Below are positions 8,851 through 19,504 of a DNA stretch of 64,000 bases, piece by piece; position 1 is the stretch's first letter; each line of letters opens with the position of its first letter. The position numbers and the translations under genes are program-made. Source of the stretch: [Pseudopropionibacterium] massiliense (GTDB lineage: Bacteria > Actinomycetota > Actinomycetes > Propionibacteriales > Propionibacteriaceae); assembly GCF_900607225.1 (NCBI RefSeq), contig NZ_LR027842.1:1-64000 (forward strand), in the 5' to 3' direction. Under the pieces are notes generated by a model. That model saw only the letters and a list, made by a program, of their open reading frames with translations. It did not search any database and was not told where the DNA came from.

Positions 8851-10039
8851 CGTTTCGAAGGACCTTGGCCTGAGAGGCCGTCAGTCTCGCATGGTCAAGG
8901 GCCGAGGCCCAGTTGTCCTCAACGGCGGACACGCACTGATCGACGATTTCCGAGGCCTCGGTGGCTGACAGACGGTAGGTCGGCGCGCAACCGATGAGCC
9001 CTTTCAACGTCGAGGCTCGTTGACCTTCGCGTCCGTAGGCCATGGCCTGGTTGCTGTCCCAGCCCGGGGAACGGCAGGGATCGATGTCAAAAGCCGGCGA
9101 AAGCCTCAAGTGCCTGCCGTCCCAGAGGGCAGCGTGGTTGCGTGCGTGGTCGTCACTGTTTCCGAGCACGATGTTGGCGGCAATCCTGCGGAAGAGATCT
9201 CGTCCAACGCGGGCCGGATCATTTCCGTGGCTTGTCAGGACGTCCAGCAGATCGGGATAGGTGGCGTAGCGGCCGAACATCTCATCCAGGTTGAGCATGG
9301 TCAGTCCGGATACCGTCATGAACCGCAGCCCGCCCTCGGCGCGATCAAAACGTCGCACCAGCAGAACATCACGACCCCGGACCTCGGTGAGCTTGAAGTC
9401 GACCGTGTCGACACCCATTCGCCGGGCCAGGAACAGGGCAAGTGCTTCGTGCCGCATGGCGGGACGCCGATCGGTGGTCGAGGAGAACTTCGCAATCCAG
9501 TGGAGGTTGCCCTCGGTCAAGGTGGCCTTGGGACGTGCTCCTCCGATGCTGGTGCCGTGGGCAAAGGCGGCTTCCAGGGTCCGCGGTAGCGTGTCTCCTC
9601 GCTGGAGACGTTCAGTGGCCTCGTCCAGATCTGCCAGGCTCGCCGAATCACTGCGATCGACATAGACCGTCGGTGACTCCTGGAAGTCGAGCGCCCCGAA
9701 GCGATCGGAACTTGACTCCCTCATGTAGGTCATCATCGACAGCTCTGCCGGGTCGCCGGACGTGCCGGATCGCCCGGTGAGCCGCTGCAGGATGACGTGT
9801 TGCCCCCACGCATCCGGCAGGGCGTCCCGCAAGGCCCCGTGGAGGGTCAAGCCGTTCGGCAGAGGCGCGGCCCCCTGCCTCAGGGGTATCCCGTACAGGG
9901 GAATCGCGTCAGGGTTTTCCACATAACTGCGACCGTAGTTGAAGCGGTGATGGCCACGTTGCTCCTCCACCACGCCGCACACGATCGGTGTGCTGGCGCC
10001 CGGCAGCCAGGCCCAGACGTACAGGCGTTCAGAAGTCAT
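8798..10039 (-). CDS. hipA: HipA-type serine/threonine kinase toxin
   Basis: The product has 413 residues. The HipA fold is recognised from the loop GTSIGGARPKA (the autophosphorylation/ATP-loop region), the catalytic NSDDHARN and the following LSPAFDIDP. HipA kinases phosphorylate aminoacyl-tRNA synthetases (GltX in E. coli) and cause growth arrest. The ATG at 10039 lies inside the end of hipB (11-bp overlap), so translation is probably coupled. A TTG two codons earlier is possible but weaker. All key motifs appear intact. Confidence 0.9.
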   Translation of the reverse strand: MTSERLYVWAWLPGASTPIVCGVVEEQRGHHRFNYGRSYVENPDAIPLYGIPLRQGAAPLPNGLTLHGALRDALPDAWGQHVILQRLTGRSGTSGDPAELSMMTYMRESSSDRFGALDFQESPTVYVDRSDSASLADLDEATERLQRGDTLPRTLEAAFAHGTSIGGARPKATLTEGNLHWIAKFSSTTDRRPAMRHEALALFLARRMGVDTVDFKLTEVRGRDVLLVRRFDRAEGGLRFMTVSGLTMLNLDEMFGRYATYPDLLDVLTSHGNDPARVGRDLFRRIAANIVLGNSDDHARNHAALWDGRHLRLSPAFDIDPCRSPGWDSNQAMAYGREGQRASTLKGLIGCAPTYRLSATEASEIVDQCVSAVEDNWASALDHARLTASQAKVLRNVILNKGIHDHRDAPGNG

Positions 10040-10361
10040 CGTCAACCTCGGTGTCGGGGATCACCCTGCCCGGCAGAAGCGCCACGAGGTCGTGGCTGAG
10101 CCTGTTCAGGCGGGAGAGCTCGACGGGGTCGGGGGTGAACAGCGGAAGCCGGAGCGCCGCGTAGACGTTGAAGAGGTTTCCCACCGACACGCTGGGCGAG
10201 CCGCGCTCGATCGCGGCGACGGTGTATCGCGTGCATCCCGCCCGCGCGCCCAGCTCATCGAGGGTCCATCCCATGGCGGCGCGTTTTCGCCGCACGTTGG
10301 CCCCCATCAGTTCGGCGGCCTCGCGCGCGTACGGAGTGAAATCGACAGCCCTGCGACCCAT
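10029..10361 (-). CDS. hipB: HipB-type Xre antitoxin and autorepressor
   Basis: The product has 110 residues from the ATG at 10361 (MGRRAVDF). The Xre/HTH_3 domain is RKRAAMGWTLDELGARAG...YTVAAIERG. HipB neutralises HipA and represses the operon. GGGAG sits about 12 nt upstream of the ATG, between the two half-sites of the operator described at 10362-10408. The stop overlaps the start of hipA. The frame continues ten codons upstream (to 10391), but that would run through the operator. Confidence 0.87.
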   Translation of the reverse strand: MGRRAVDFTPYAREAAELMGANVRRKRAAMGWTLDELGARAGCTRYTVAAIERGSPSVSVGNLFNVYAALRLPLFTPDPVELSRLNRLSHDLVALLPGRVIPDTEVDDDF

Positions 10362-10408
10362 GTTGAATACTTTACTCCCAGCCCGGGGCAAGGAGCATTG
10401 TATTCAAC
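10362..10408 (-). promoter_or_regulatory. hipBA promoter with a probable HipB operator
   Basis: Two perfect 9-bp complementary half-sites, GTTGAATAC (10362-10370) and GTATTCAAC (10400-10408), flank the start region. On the coding strand the distal half-site overlaps a -10-like TACAAT, and the proximal one sits directly against the hipB ATG. HipB binding here would block both the promoter and the ribosome-binding region. Confidence 0.6.
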
Positions 10409-10464
10409 AATCCCTGGTGTTTGTGGGTGGCCTTCACCGCCGGCCTGATCGGTGGTGGTGCCTC

Positions 10465-11490
10465 TCAGTTCCAGACGATCTCGTCGCAGGTGGTGGTGGT
10501 CTGGCGGGCGGTGACGGGGACCTCGTCGCCGACCTCGACCCCGGCGCTCGCGCCCCCGACGAACACCATGGAGGCGTGCATGTGCGGGGGTTCCGCGAAG
10601 GGGCGTTTGCGACCCTCGATGCTGAACGGTGAGCGCGAAACCCCGGCGGCGTCCAGGACTCCCTGCGCCAGGCTCACGCCGCGCTGCCGCAGCGACCGGG
10701 CCGGCGACGGCGCCGACAGCGCGATGCCGTGCGAGGTGCCGCCGCTGACGATCACCAACCAGCCGTCCCGGGGGGCGCGGGACTGGTTGTAGCCGTAGCG
10801 GGAGCCGCGGGTGACGCGGTGCACGTCGAGGACGGTGGCGGTGGTCCTCAGCGCCTGCGGGGCCCCCAGCCACAGCTGGGTTCCCATCCGCATCCGGGTC
10901 TGCACGCCCAGCTGGGTGCGCAGCCTGCGGTAGTCGTTCACGCCCAGGTGTGAGACCCACACCGCTCCCCGCTGGTGGGCGACGGCCTCCGAGGCGAGCT
11001 GCCTGGCCTCCGACAGCTGCCCCTTCAACGGCAGGTGCATGGTCCAGCCCTCGAAACCGAGCTGTCCGGTGTCCACCGTGGTGATTTCCTGTGGCGCGAT
11101 GCCGTGCCGGCGCATCGAGGTCATGAGTTCCACCGCCACCCGGGTCCGTGGGTGTGTGGTGCGCAGCTCGTCGAGGTCGGTGAGGCGGGAGACGACGGTG
11201 ATGACGCGGGGATCGTCGAGCAGGGCCGTGGCCGCGTCGTCGAAGGGCCGCCACGGGTTCAGGACGATCACGTCGCGCGACCATCCCGCCTCCCGCACCG
11301 TCGCGACCTCGTGGGCGGTGCCGACGGCGAGGTAGTCGTTGTTGAAACGCTCGGCCTCGCGGGTCAGGACGTCCAGCCCGAGGCCGTAGCCGTTGCCCTT
11401 GGCGACGGGCACCAGGCCGGGGAACTCCTCGTGGACGTGTTTGAGGTGATCGCGCCAGGCGCGGGTGTCGATGGTCAGTGTGAGGGTCAT
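10465..11490 (-). CDS. Alanine-racemase-like PLP enzyme (fold type III)
   Basis: The product has 341 residues. The PLP lysine lies in LVPVAKGNGYGLG, which matches the VVKANAYGHG motif of alanine racemase, and the C-terminal beta domain contains RYGYNQ. The usual Arg-containing motif (KVDTGMxRxG) is altered to ELMTSMRRHG, so the substrate may not be alanine. It begins 1 bp after the stop of the FemX-like gene (TGAcATG). The pair is therefore cotranscribed and probably coupled, which suggests that this protein supplies or modifies the amino acid used for the peptide bridge. A true alr may exist elsewhere in the genome. Confidence 0.72.
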   Translation of the reverse strand: MTLTLTIDTRAWRDHLKHVHEEFPGLVPVAKGNGYGLGLDVLTREAERFNNDYLAVGTAHEVATVREAGWSRDVIVLNPWRPFDDAATALLDDPRVITVVSRLTDLDELRTTHPRTRVAVELMTSMRRHGIAPQEITTVDTGQLGFEGWTMHLPLKGQLSEARQLASEAVAHQRGAVWVSHLGVNDYRRLRTQLGVQTRMRMGTQLWLGAPQALRTTATVLDVHRVTRGSRYGYNQSRAPRDGWLVIVSGGTSHGIALSAPSPARSLRQRGVSLAQGVLDAAGVSRSPFSIEGRKRPFAEPPHMHASMVFVGGASAGVEVGDEVPVTARQTTTTCDEIVWN

Positions 11491-11491
11491 G

Positions 11492-12619
11492 TCACCGTCG
11501 CTTCAGGTACTGCTGGAAGGCGAAGTGGAGGAACGAGCTGATGGGTTTGTCCCATTCCCCGAGGTAGGCGACGGCCTCGCCTCCCGTGCCGACCTTGAAC
11601 TGGATGAGCCCCAGTTCCGGGTCGTCGGCCGCCAGGCCCTCGGTGATGCCCCGCAGGTCGTAGATGTCTGCCCCGGCGTCGCGGGCGTCGCGCATCATGC
11701 GCCACTGGATGGCGTTGGAGCCGCGGACCTCGCGTTTCGCGGTGGTGGAGGCGCCGTAGGAGTACCAGGCGTGGGTGCCGACGCGGATGAAGGTGGTGGC
11801 CGCCACCAGGTCGCCCTCGTGCTCGGCGAGGTAGACGCGCATCCTGTCGGGTTCCTCGGCGTTGAGGGCGTCCCACATCGTCTCGAAGTAGTGCAGCCCG
11901 CGGCCGGTGAAGTGGTCGCGTTCGGCGGTTTCCAGGTAGATGTGGTGGAACCGGGCCAGGTCGGCGCGTTCCCCCCGGGTGACCGTCACGCCGAGTTTGT
12001 CGGCCTTCTTGATGTTGCGGCGCCACAGCTGGTTCATGCCCTTGAGCAGCTGCTCGTCGGTCAGGGGCGTTCCCTCGGTGTCGGTCAGGCGCAGCTGGTA
12101 GTTGAACTTCGGCTGTCCGGCGGCGAAGCCGTGTCCCTCACCCTGGGGCTGCCAACCGAGATGGTCCAGGGTTCGCGCCACCCGGGTGCCGACCAGGGTG
12201 GTCTCGTCGGGGGTGGCCTGCGACAGGGCCGTGATCCCGGGGTCGGCGATGGCGGCCTTCACGGTGGGCGCCAACCAGCGGTGGTGCACCACGGTCGGGC
12301 CGATCCGCACGGCGAACGCCTTGTTGCGGCGGGCGTGGGCGACGAGCGCCTCCAGGTGGGCGTCGATGTCGGGGCGTTCCCAGTCGAGGACGGGTCCCTC
12401 GGGCAGGTAGGCCAGGTAGCGGGGCAGCTTCGGCAGTTGTCGGTACAGGACGAGTCCCACTCCGGTGAGGGTGTCGCCGTCGAAGAACCCAACGGACTCG
12501 GAACGCCACTCCGGTTTCACCTCTCCCCATGCGGGAAGCTGCAGGAAGCTCGCCTGCCCACGAGCGGCCACGAAGGCGAGGTGCTCGTCGGCGCTGATCG
12601 TCTTGACGGTGATGCTCAC
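11492..12619 (-). CDS. FemX/FemAB-family peptidoglycan bridge aminoacyltransferase
   Basis: The product has 375 residues from a GTG at 12619. FemAB proteins are tandem GNAT folds that add amino acids from aminoacyl-tRNA to the lipid II stem peptide. Visible family features are the N-terminal SFLQLPAWGEVK, the region LPKLPRYLAYLPEGPVLDW, and the C-terminal GSNAIQWRMMRDARDAGADIYDLRGI with LIQFKVGTGGEAVAYLGEWD. It is upstream partner of the racemase-like gene. The added residue cannot be told from sequence. Confidence 0.87.
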   Translation of the reverse strand: MSITVKTISADEHLAFVAARGQASFLQLPAWGEVKPEWRSESVGFFDGDTLTGVGLVLYRQLPKLPRYLAYLPEGPVLDWERPDIDAHLEALVAHARRNKAFAVRIGPTVVHHRWLAPTVKAAIADPGITALSQATPDETTLVGTRVARTLDHLGWQPQGEGHGFAAGQPKFNYQLRLTDTEGTPLTDEQLLKGMNQLWRRNIKKADKLGVTVTRGERADLARFHHIYLETAERDHFTGRGLHYFETMWDALNAEEPDRMRVYLAEHEGDLVAATTFIRVGTHAWYSYGASTTAKREVRGSNAIQWRMMRDARDAGADIYDLRGITEGLAADDPELGLIQFKVGTGGEAVAYLGEWDKPISSFLHFAFQQYLKRR

Positions 12620-12734
12620 GACTACAACCTACCGGCTGCGGCGGGTCCGCTGGCGGGCTTCTCGGGGATGGCCGGGTGATGAAGGTTGGACCGGGCTGAG
12701 TCTCTGTCGTGTGTGGCCCGGCCCAACCGGCTCA

Positions 12735-13229
12735 TCAGTCGGGCTCGCCGGCAACGGCCCGATACGTCTCCAGTATCACACGGATGACGGCCATCGTGGT
12801 GAGAAACCCGAGAACAGCCAGAAATGGTGTGACGACCATGAGCAGTGTGTTCTGGCTGGTGAGGCCCACGGCGAGGATCGCGACCGCCAGCAGGGCCGCC
12901 GTGACGGTGCCGAGCAGATGGGTCATCCTGAGGGCCGCGGTGCTCATGCGACGTGTGAAACCGAGGTCGAACAGCGCGGCGAAGAAGTTGTTCGGGCGGG
13001 GCTGGACCTGCGGTGGCTGCTGCTGGGGTGGGGGCGCCGACTGACCCATGGGCCCGCCCGGGGGAGGGGAGGGCGGCAGTCCGTGCGGGGAATCACTGGA
13101 AACCGCCTGCTGGCCCCAGGCGTCCGTCGCCTGTGGGTCCCAGACGTTCCCGGTGGGTTGCGACTGCTCCCACACGTTTCCCTGCTGGTCGCCGCCGTAC
13201 GGGTCGTGGGGGTACTGCGGGCTGCTCAT
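12735..13229 (-). CDS. DUF4282-type small membrane protein with Pro/Gln-rich N-terminus
   Basis: The product has 164 residues. About 80 Pro/Gln/Gly-rich residues are followed by FFAALFDLGFTRR, typical of DUF4282, and two transmembrane helices (about 100-120 and 128-150). The start is the ATG at 13229 behind GAGAGGAA. The function is unknown. It is a single gene with no operon partner. Confidence 0.68.
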   Translation of the reverse strand: MSSPQYPHDPYGGDQQGNVWEQSQPTGNVWDPQATDAWGQQAVSSDSPHGLPPSPPPGGPMGQSAPPPQQQPPQVQPRPNNFFAALFDLGFTRRMSTAALRMTHLLGTVTAALLAVAILAVGLTSQNTLLMVVTPFLAVLGFLTTMAVIRVILETYRAVAGEPD

Positions 13230-13300
13230 GATGGTTCCTCTCCACGCGGGCGCACTCGACTACATCCACTCTTGCACATTCCCGTCCCGGAACGAACGGA

Positions 13301-13335
13301 GGGTGGGGCCGGGGTGTCGGTTCCCGGTCCCACCC
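13301..13335 (-). terminator. Terminator-like hairpin downstream of the pyrophosphatase gene
   Basis: A 13-bp stem, GGGTGGGGCCGGG (13301-13313) with CCCGGTCCCACCC (13323-13335), contains one G-T wobble and a 9-nt loop. It lies just past the stop of the membrane pyrophosphatase gene on the minus strand. Confidence 0.6.
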
Positions 13336-13348
13336 GTCCCTCGGGCCG

Positions 13349-15871
<2,523 letters not shown>

Positions 15872-15990
15872 GATGCTCCCTAGCGATCATTTGTGTACTG
15901 GCTACGTCGCCAGTCTGTCCCGGCTCACTTTACGCCCGTGGGTGCGGGGCGGGAGGGGGTGTGGGGGAATTTCGAGGGGCGAGAACGGCA

Positions 15991-16029
15991 CGCGGCCCGG
16001 TCGACGGATGGTCCGTCGACCGGGCCGCG
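15991..16029 (-). terminator. Perfect 18-bp hairpin downstream of the SRPBCC gene
   Basis: The arms 15991-16008 and 16012-16029 are exact reverse complements around a 3-nt loop (TGG). The hairpin lies between the SRPBCC stop and the hppA start on the same strand, so it probably ends the SRPBCC transcript. There is no clear U tract. Confidence 0.65.
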
Positions 16030-16064
16030 CGCACGGTCCCGCGTCGCGGGTGGTCGCGGCGCTG

Positions 16065-16460
16065 TCAGGCAGCGGCGATCAGGTTTTCGAGGGTCGTCTC
16101 CCAGCGGGAGCGGAGCGCCTCGAGGTCGGCGTCCTCGGGCAGGTTCTCGTGGACGATCCTCAGTTCCGTGCCGTCGTCGACGACACGCATCCTGAGGTCG
16201 ACGAGGGTGGCCGGCGCCCCCTCGGACGCGTGCCACGAGAATCGGATCTGTTCCTTCGGGTGGAAGCTTCGGGTGATGCCGTAGGTGCCGTCCTCGGCTC
16301 TCCACGACTCCCCCTTGTTGCCGAGTTGCCCGCCTGCGCCGAGCAGTGCCTGCGCGCCGGCGGGGGCCATGAGGGCCCTCCACACGGCCTCCAGCTGGGT
16401 AGGGGCCACCCGGGTGACCGCTACGCTTCTGGTTTCGCTTACTGCCTCCGTGGTCTCCAT
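16065..16460 (-). CDS. SRPBCC/AHSA1-like domain protein
   Basis: The product has 131 residues. The START-like helix-grip pattern is visible: an N-terminal strand (SVAVTRVAPTQLEAVWRAL), a central SWRAEDGTYGITRSF...IRFSWHAS, and a C-terminal helix (LRSRWETTLENLIAA). The ATG at 16460 is preferred because AAAGG sits 7 nt before it. An ATG at 16475 has no spacing to a ribosome-binding site. The ligand is unknown. Confidence 0.72.
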   Translation of the reverse strand: METTEAVSETRSVAVTRVAPTQLEAVWRALMAPAGAQALLGAGGQLGNKGESWRAEDGTYGITRSFHPKEQIRFSWHASEGAPATLVDLRMRVVDDGTELRIVHENLPEDADLEALRSRWETTLENLIAAA

Positions 16461-16651
16461 GATGATGCCTTTCATCTCTTCGGGCGTCGCCTGTGGCGTC
16501 CGGTGCATCAAGCCTAGTAGCACCCGGGGCGATGCGGGAGAGAGACCGCGGAAAAACGAACTTTCGGCCAGCCGGGAGGCCTGTTCGGCGAACCGGGGTG
16601 ATGGCCGGAGCCGGTGGCGTCACGCGCGGGAACCTTGGTTTTTCCGCGAAA

Positions 16652-16695
16652 CTTTCCACAGGGAATGTGTGGAAAAGTGTGTTTCCTGTGGATTC
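16652..16695. other. Cluster of DnaA-box-like 9-mers with a short palindrome
   Basis: CTTTCCACA (16652-16660), TGTGGAAAA (16668-16676) and TGTGGATTC (16687-16695) resemble degenerate DnaA boxes. The first two form an inverted repeat with 8-bp arms. The cluster lies in the 270-bp gap upstream of the SRPBCC gene. It may be an operator, a weak DnaA site or chance. Confidence 0.25.
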
Positions 16696-16731
16696 CTCAC
16701 TTTCGTGCACGTGAGGACCCGGGAGGAGGGG

Positions 16732-17124
16732 TCAGGGATGCTGCGGGGTTCTTCCCTCCAGCACCCAGGTGAGGAATTCACGCAGGTCTCCGGTTTCCCC
16801 GTCGCGACCTCCCCGCCCCACCTGCAGCGACGGCCGGGTGGGTTCGAGTTTCACGCCCCTGAGGCGCGCCACAAGGCCGCCGGGAACGTGGAGAACGTGA
16901 TACCCGCCGTCGGTGTCGATGGCGATCGAACGGTCGCGGCGCAGATACCAGCCGCGGCGATCCGTCCTCACCACGTGCCCGTCGAGGGTCCTGGCCCGCA
17001 ACGGCACCGGCTTCGGGCCGGAGGCGAGGGCCTCGGCGACGAACCGGTCGATGAGGACCTGTGCCCGGGCGGCCTCGCGTTCGGCGGCCTTCTCGGCCAG
17101 TTCGGCCCGTTCAAGCGCGTCCAT
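16732..17124 (-). CDS. Hypothetical 130-residue protein
   Basis: A charged N-terminal helix (MDALERAELAEKAAEREAAR, to about residue 35) is followed by a small beta-rich region (PVPLRARTLDG...GWYLRRDRSIAIDTDGGYHVL) and a short acidic tail. There is no signal peptide, no membrane segment and no recognised family. It sits downstream of the type VII substrate cluster on the same strand but 60 bp from it, so membership is uncertain. Confidence 0.55.
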   Translation of the reverse strand: MDALERAELAEKAAEREAARAQVLIDRFVAEALASGPKPVPLRARTLDGHVVRTDRRGWYLRRDRSIAIDTDGGYHVLHVPGGLVARLRGVKLEPTRPSLQVGRGGRDGETGDLREFLTWVLEGRTPQHP

Positions 17125-17184
17125 GCGGCGCAGTGTAGAGGGTGGAGCCGGGGCCGGTCTGCGGGGGAGGGACGCGGCCCGGGA

Positions 17185-18354
17185 TCACAGGGATTCGGCC
17201 ATGTCGAGCAGGCCTTCCGGGTGGGAATCCTGGGTGGCCTCGTCGACGCTGTCCAGGGCGTCCTGCCTGCGTTTGCCGTCCAATTCCTGGTCCATCGCCT
17301 TCGCGTGATCCACGGCTTTGTTTGCGTCGTCAACTACTCCCTTGACGTCCCTGGCCGTCTTGGCCGCCTCGGCCACCCTGGATGCACTACCCGCCGTCTT
17401 GGACGTGGCACTGGCCGCTCCACTGCCGCCGAAGGTGGCGGCAGCCAGTGCAAGGTCCGGGATGTAGCCGCCGATGGCCCGCGCAGGATCGTCCTTGAGA
17501 TTGTCCATGTCCAGTATGGAATCGACCACGGCGCCGCCGAAGGCCTTCGGATCCGCAATCGCTGCCTGCAGCACCGCCGCGCCCTCCTTCGCCGGGAGTT
17601 GCATCTTCGCCGCCCATTCCTCCGTGGTGAGGTCGCCGGTAGCGACTCGTGCCAGATCACTCACGAGACCCAAGGTCCTGCCGAATTGAATATCGAAGAC
17701 GAAGTCCGAGGCTTTCTTCAGTGATTCATAAGCCCCGAGGAGGATCCCACCGACGAAGGCCACCCCCGACTCGAGCCAGTTGCGTGCCGCGTCGGCCCCA
17801 TCGCATGACGCTCGGACCGTGGCCGCCGCCGTCGATCCCTGCGCCTTCATGTCGTCACACAGACCGAAGTAGTCGGTCACCGCTTTGCTGCGTTGCGCCT
17901 CGCCCGGGTCTTGGAAAGGCTCGATGGTCAGGGTGTAGGTGCCAGGTCCGTTCTGCGATTCCCACTCGGCCTTCTTCCGATACCCCTCCTCGACCGACCT
18001 GTCGTAGTCGGCCTTGGCCTGTGCCGACCGGACATTGGCCGCGTCGAAATTCTGTTTGCAGATCTGTGCGTCGGCCTGCGCCGAGGCGAGGCTGTCGGCG
18101 TAGGAATCCAGGGCCTCGGCCGCCTTGCGGAAGCCGTTGGCGGCCTTGGTCCACCTGTCCGGTTCGGGCTTGAAACGCTCATGGAAGCGATCGGCGGCCC
18201 GCCCCACCCAGCCGTCCGTGCTCACCGACCTGAGGGAATCCGCCAAGGTGTCGAAATCGGATGCGCGCTCCCTCATGATGCTCGTGCGGCTGCGAATCTC
18301 GTCCGGGCTTCCCTTGATGATGAAATCCGGGTATCCGTATTCCGGCTCGGTCAT
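17185..18354 (-). CDS. Putative type VII secretion substrate without a recognisable toxin domain
   Basis: The product has 389 residues. The N-terminal about 110 residues form a helical T7SS-type domain with a WxG-like turn (DGWVGRAADRFHERF). A middle coiled region and two hydrophobic stretches follow (AFVGGILLGAYESL near 220; GYIPDLALAAATFGG near 320), resembling the pre-toxin part of actinobacterial polymorphic toxins. It ends shortly afterwards with an Asp/Ala-rich helical tail and no nuclease, ADP-ribosyltransferase or other toxin motif. Its ATG overlaps the stop of the preceding small gene by 1 bp (TGATG). Either the toxin domain was lost or the protein acts as a carrier or scaffold. Confidence 0.6.
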   Translation of the reverse strand: MTEPEYGYPDFIIKGSPDEIRSRTSIMRERASDFDTLADSLRSVSTDGWVGRAADRFHERFKPEPDRWTKAANGFRKAAEALDSYADSLASAQADAQICKQNFDAANVRSAQAKADYDRSVEEGYRKKAEWESQNGPGTYTLTIEPFQDPGEAQRSKAVTDYFGLCDDMKAQGSTAAATVRASCDGADAARNWLESGVAFVGGILLGAYESLKKASDFVFDIQFGRTLGLVSDLARVATGDLTTEEWAAKMQLPAKEGAAVLQAAIADPKAFGGAVVDSILDMDNLKDDPARAIGGYIPDLALAAATFGGSGAASATSKTAGSASRVAEAAKTARDVKGVVDDANKAVDHAKAMDQELDGKRRQDALDSVDEATQDSHPEGLLDMAESL

Positions 18355-18695
18355 CAGGAACCTCCCATCAGGGAATCAGTCGGAAGGGCTTCTGCCGCGC
18401 TTTTCACGGGAGCCAGCTTCTGTTCGGCGGCGGTGTTGTAGTCGATGTAGTTCGATGCCACCTTGCTCAGGCGACCCGATATCTCCTCGACGTCCTTGGT
18501 CATCGCGTTGATGGTCCGTTCCCACCGATCCTGGAACTCGTCAACCGCTTCCCACAGGTCATCATTGGCCACTGCCTTCTGTGTCGGCACGTAGTCCTCC
18601 ACGTCGTTGTCCTTCTTGAGTTGTATCACCTCGGCGGTCTTCTGGGCGGCGTTCACCAAGGACTCCAGGTCCACCTCGAAATCGTATGAAGGCAT
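18354..18695 (-). CDS. WXG100-like small helical protein
   Basis: The product has 113 residues. Two predicted helices flank a Trp-containing turn (DDLWEAVDEFQDRWERTINAM), with a Lys/Glu-rich first helix. Length and layout fit ESX/WXG100-type partners, but the canonical WxG is not exact. It is tightly linked to the flanking T7SS-type genes. Confidence 0.55.
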   Translation of the reverse strand: MPSYDFEVDLESLVNAAQKTAEVIQLKKDNDVEDYVPTQKAVANDDLWEAVDEFQDRWERTINAMTKDVEEISGRLSKVASNYIDYNTAAEQKLAPVKSAAEALPTDSLMGGS

Positions 18696-18706
18696 CGTGC
18701 AACCTC

Positions 18707-19006
18707 TCAGTCCAGGACCGCGACGTTGTCGACCTCGGCCTTGTGGGCGAGATCGCGAAGTTCTCCGATGGCGGTCGCGGCCTTGTCCAGGACGTCCGCC
18801 AGCTCCTCGGCACGGTCATTGAAGTCCTGGTCCTTCTTCTGCTGTGCCTGCCGGGATTCCGTGTCCTGGCTCCAGCCCGACAGGTCGGAGTTCATCCGGG
18901 AGCGCATGTCGCTCATGTCGGTGTGAAGATCCGAGGCCATCTGGGTGAAGGCATCCTGCAGGGCCTGCGCCTCGGCCTCCTTGTAGATGAAGGTTCTTTC
19001 TCCCAT
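18707..19006 (-). CDS. WXG100-like (EsxA/B-type) small protein
   Basis: The product has 99 residues from the ATG at 19006, preceded by GGAGGG. The helix-turn-helix hairpin has GWSQ at the turn in place of WxG (SDLSGWSQDTESRQAQQKK) and a second helix NDRAEELADVLDKAATAIGEL. The start lies 1 bp past the upstream gene's stop (TGAcATG). A longer in-frame ORF upstream is an out-of-frame shadow of that gene. Confidence 0.62.
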   Translation of the reverse strand: MGERTFIYKEAEAQALQDAFTQMASDLHTDMSDMRSRMNSDLSGWSQDTESRQAQQKKDQDFNDRAEELADVLDKAATAIGELRDLAHKAEVDNVAVLD

Positions 19007-19007
19007 G

Positions 19008-19334
19008 TCAACCCTCCATTCTGGACTTGATCGAATTGACGATGTCCTCGAAAGACTTGTTGACCCGTTCCTCGTTCTCGGCCGCGGCCTTGTCGACCTC
19101 CACCAGCGCATGCGCGTACCTCTGGAGATCCTCGTGAAACACCTTGAACGACTCCGCCCAGTGATTGGTGACGTCGGCCACCGAGACCGCTGCCGATCCC
19201 GTCACGTTCTTCAGGTGATCCTCCACCGACTCGGCGAATTTCTTGACCTCCTCCGAAAGATCTTCGCACGTGTCCAGCACCGTTTCCGCGGCCTGCCGCT
19301 GTGCGCCGATTCGCAGTTGCATACCCACGCTCAA
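19008..19334 (-). CDS. WXG100-like small protein, first gene of the T7SS-type cluster
   Basis: The product has 108 residues from a TTG at 19334, chosen because GAGGAG sits about 6 nt upstream. An ATG at 19322 is the alternative. The helical hairpin has TNHWAESFKVF near the middle and a long charged second helix. It heads four tightly packed genes. No EccC, EccD or other secretion component is in the window. Confidence 0.55.
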   Translation of the reverse strand: MSVGMQLRIGAQRQAAETVLDTCEDLSEEVKKFAESVEDHLKNVTGSAAVSVADVTNHWAESFKVFHEDLQRYAHALVEVDKAAAENEERVNKSFEDIVNSIKSRMEG

Positions 19335-19504
19335 GGTGTCCTCCTCACGTCCATCTCGAAACCGATGCGAGACGATCCGTACCGGGTACCGTTGTGTGCC
19401 CGTCACACTGCTCGACGCGTCCCTGCCGGTGGACCCCCATTGGCCGGGGCCGTCACGCGCACCAGACTCTACGACCCCTGGGGGTCACCCATTCCGGGCC
19501 GGCG

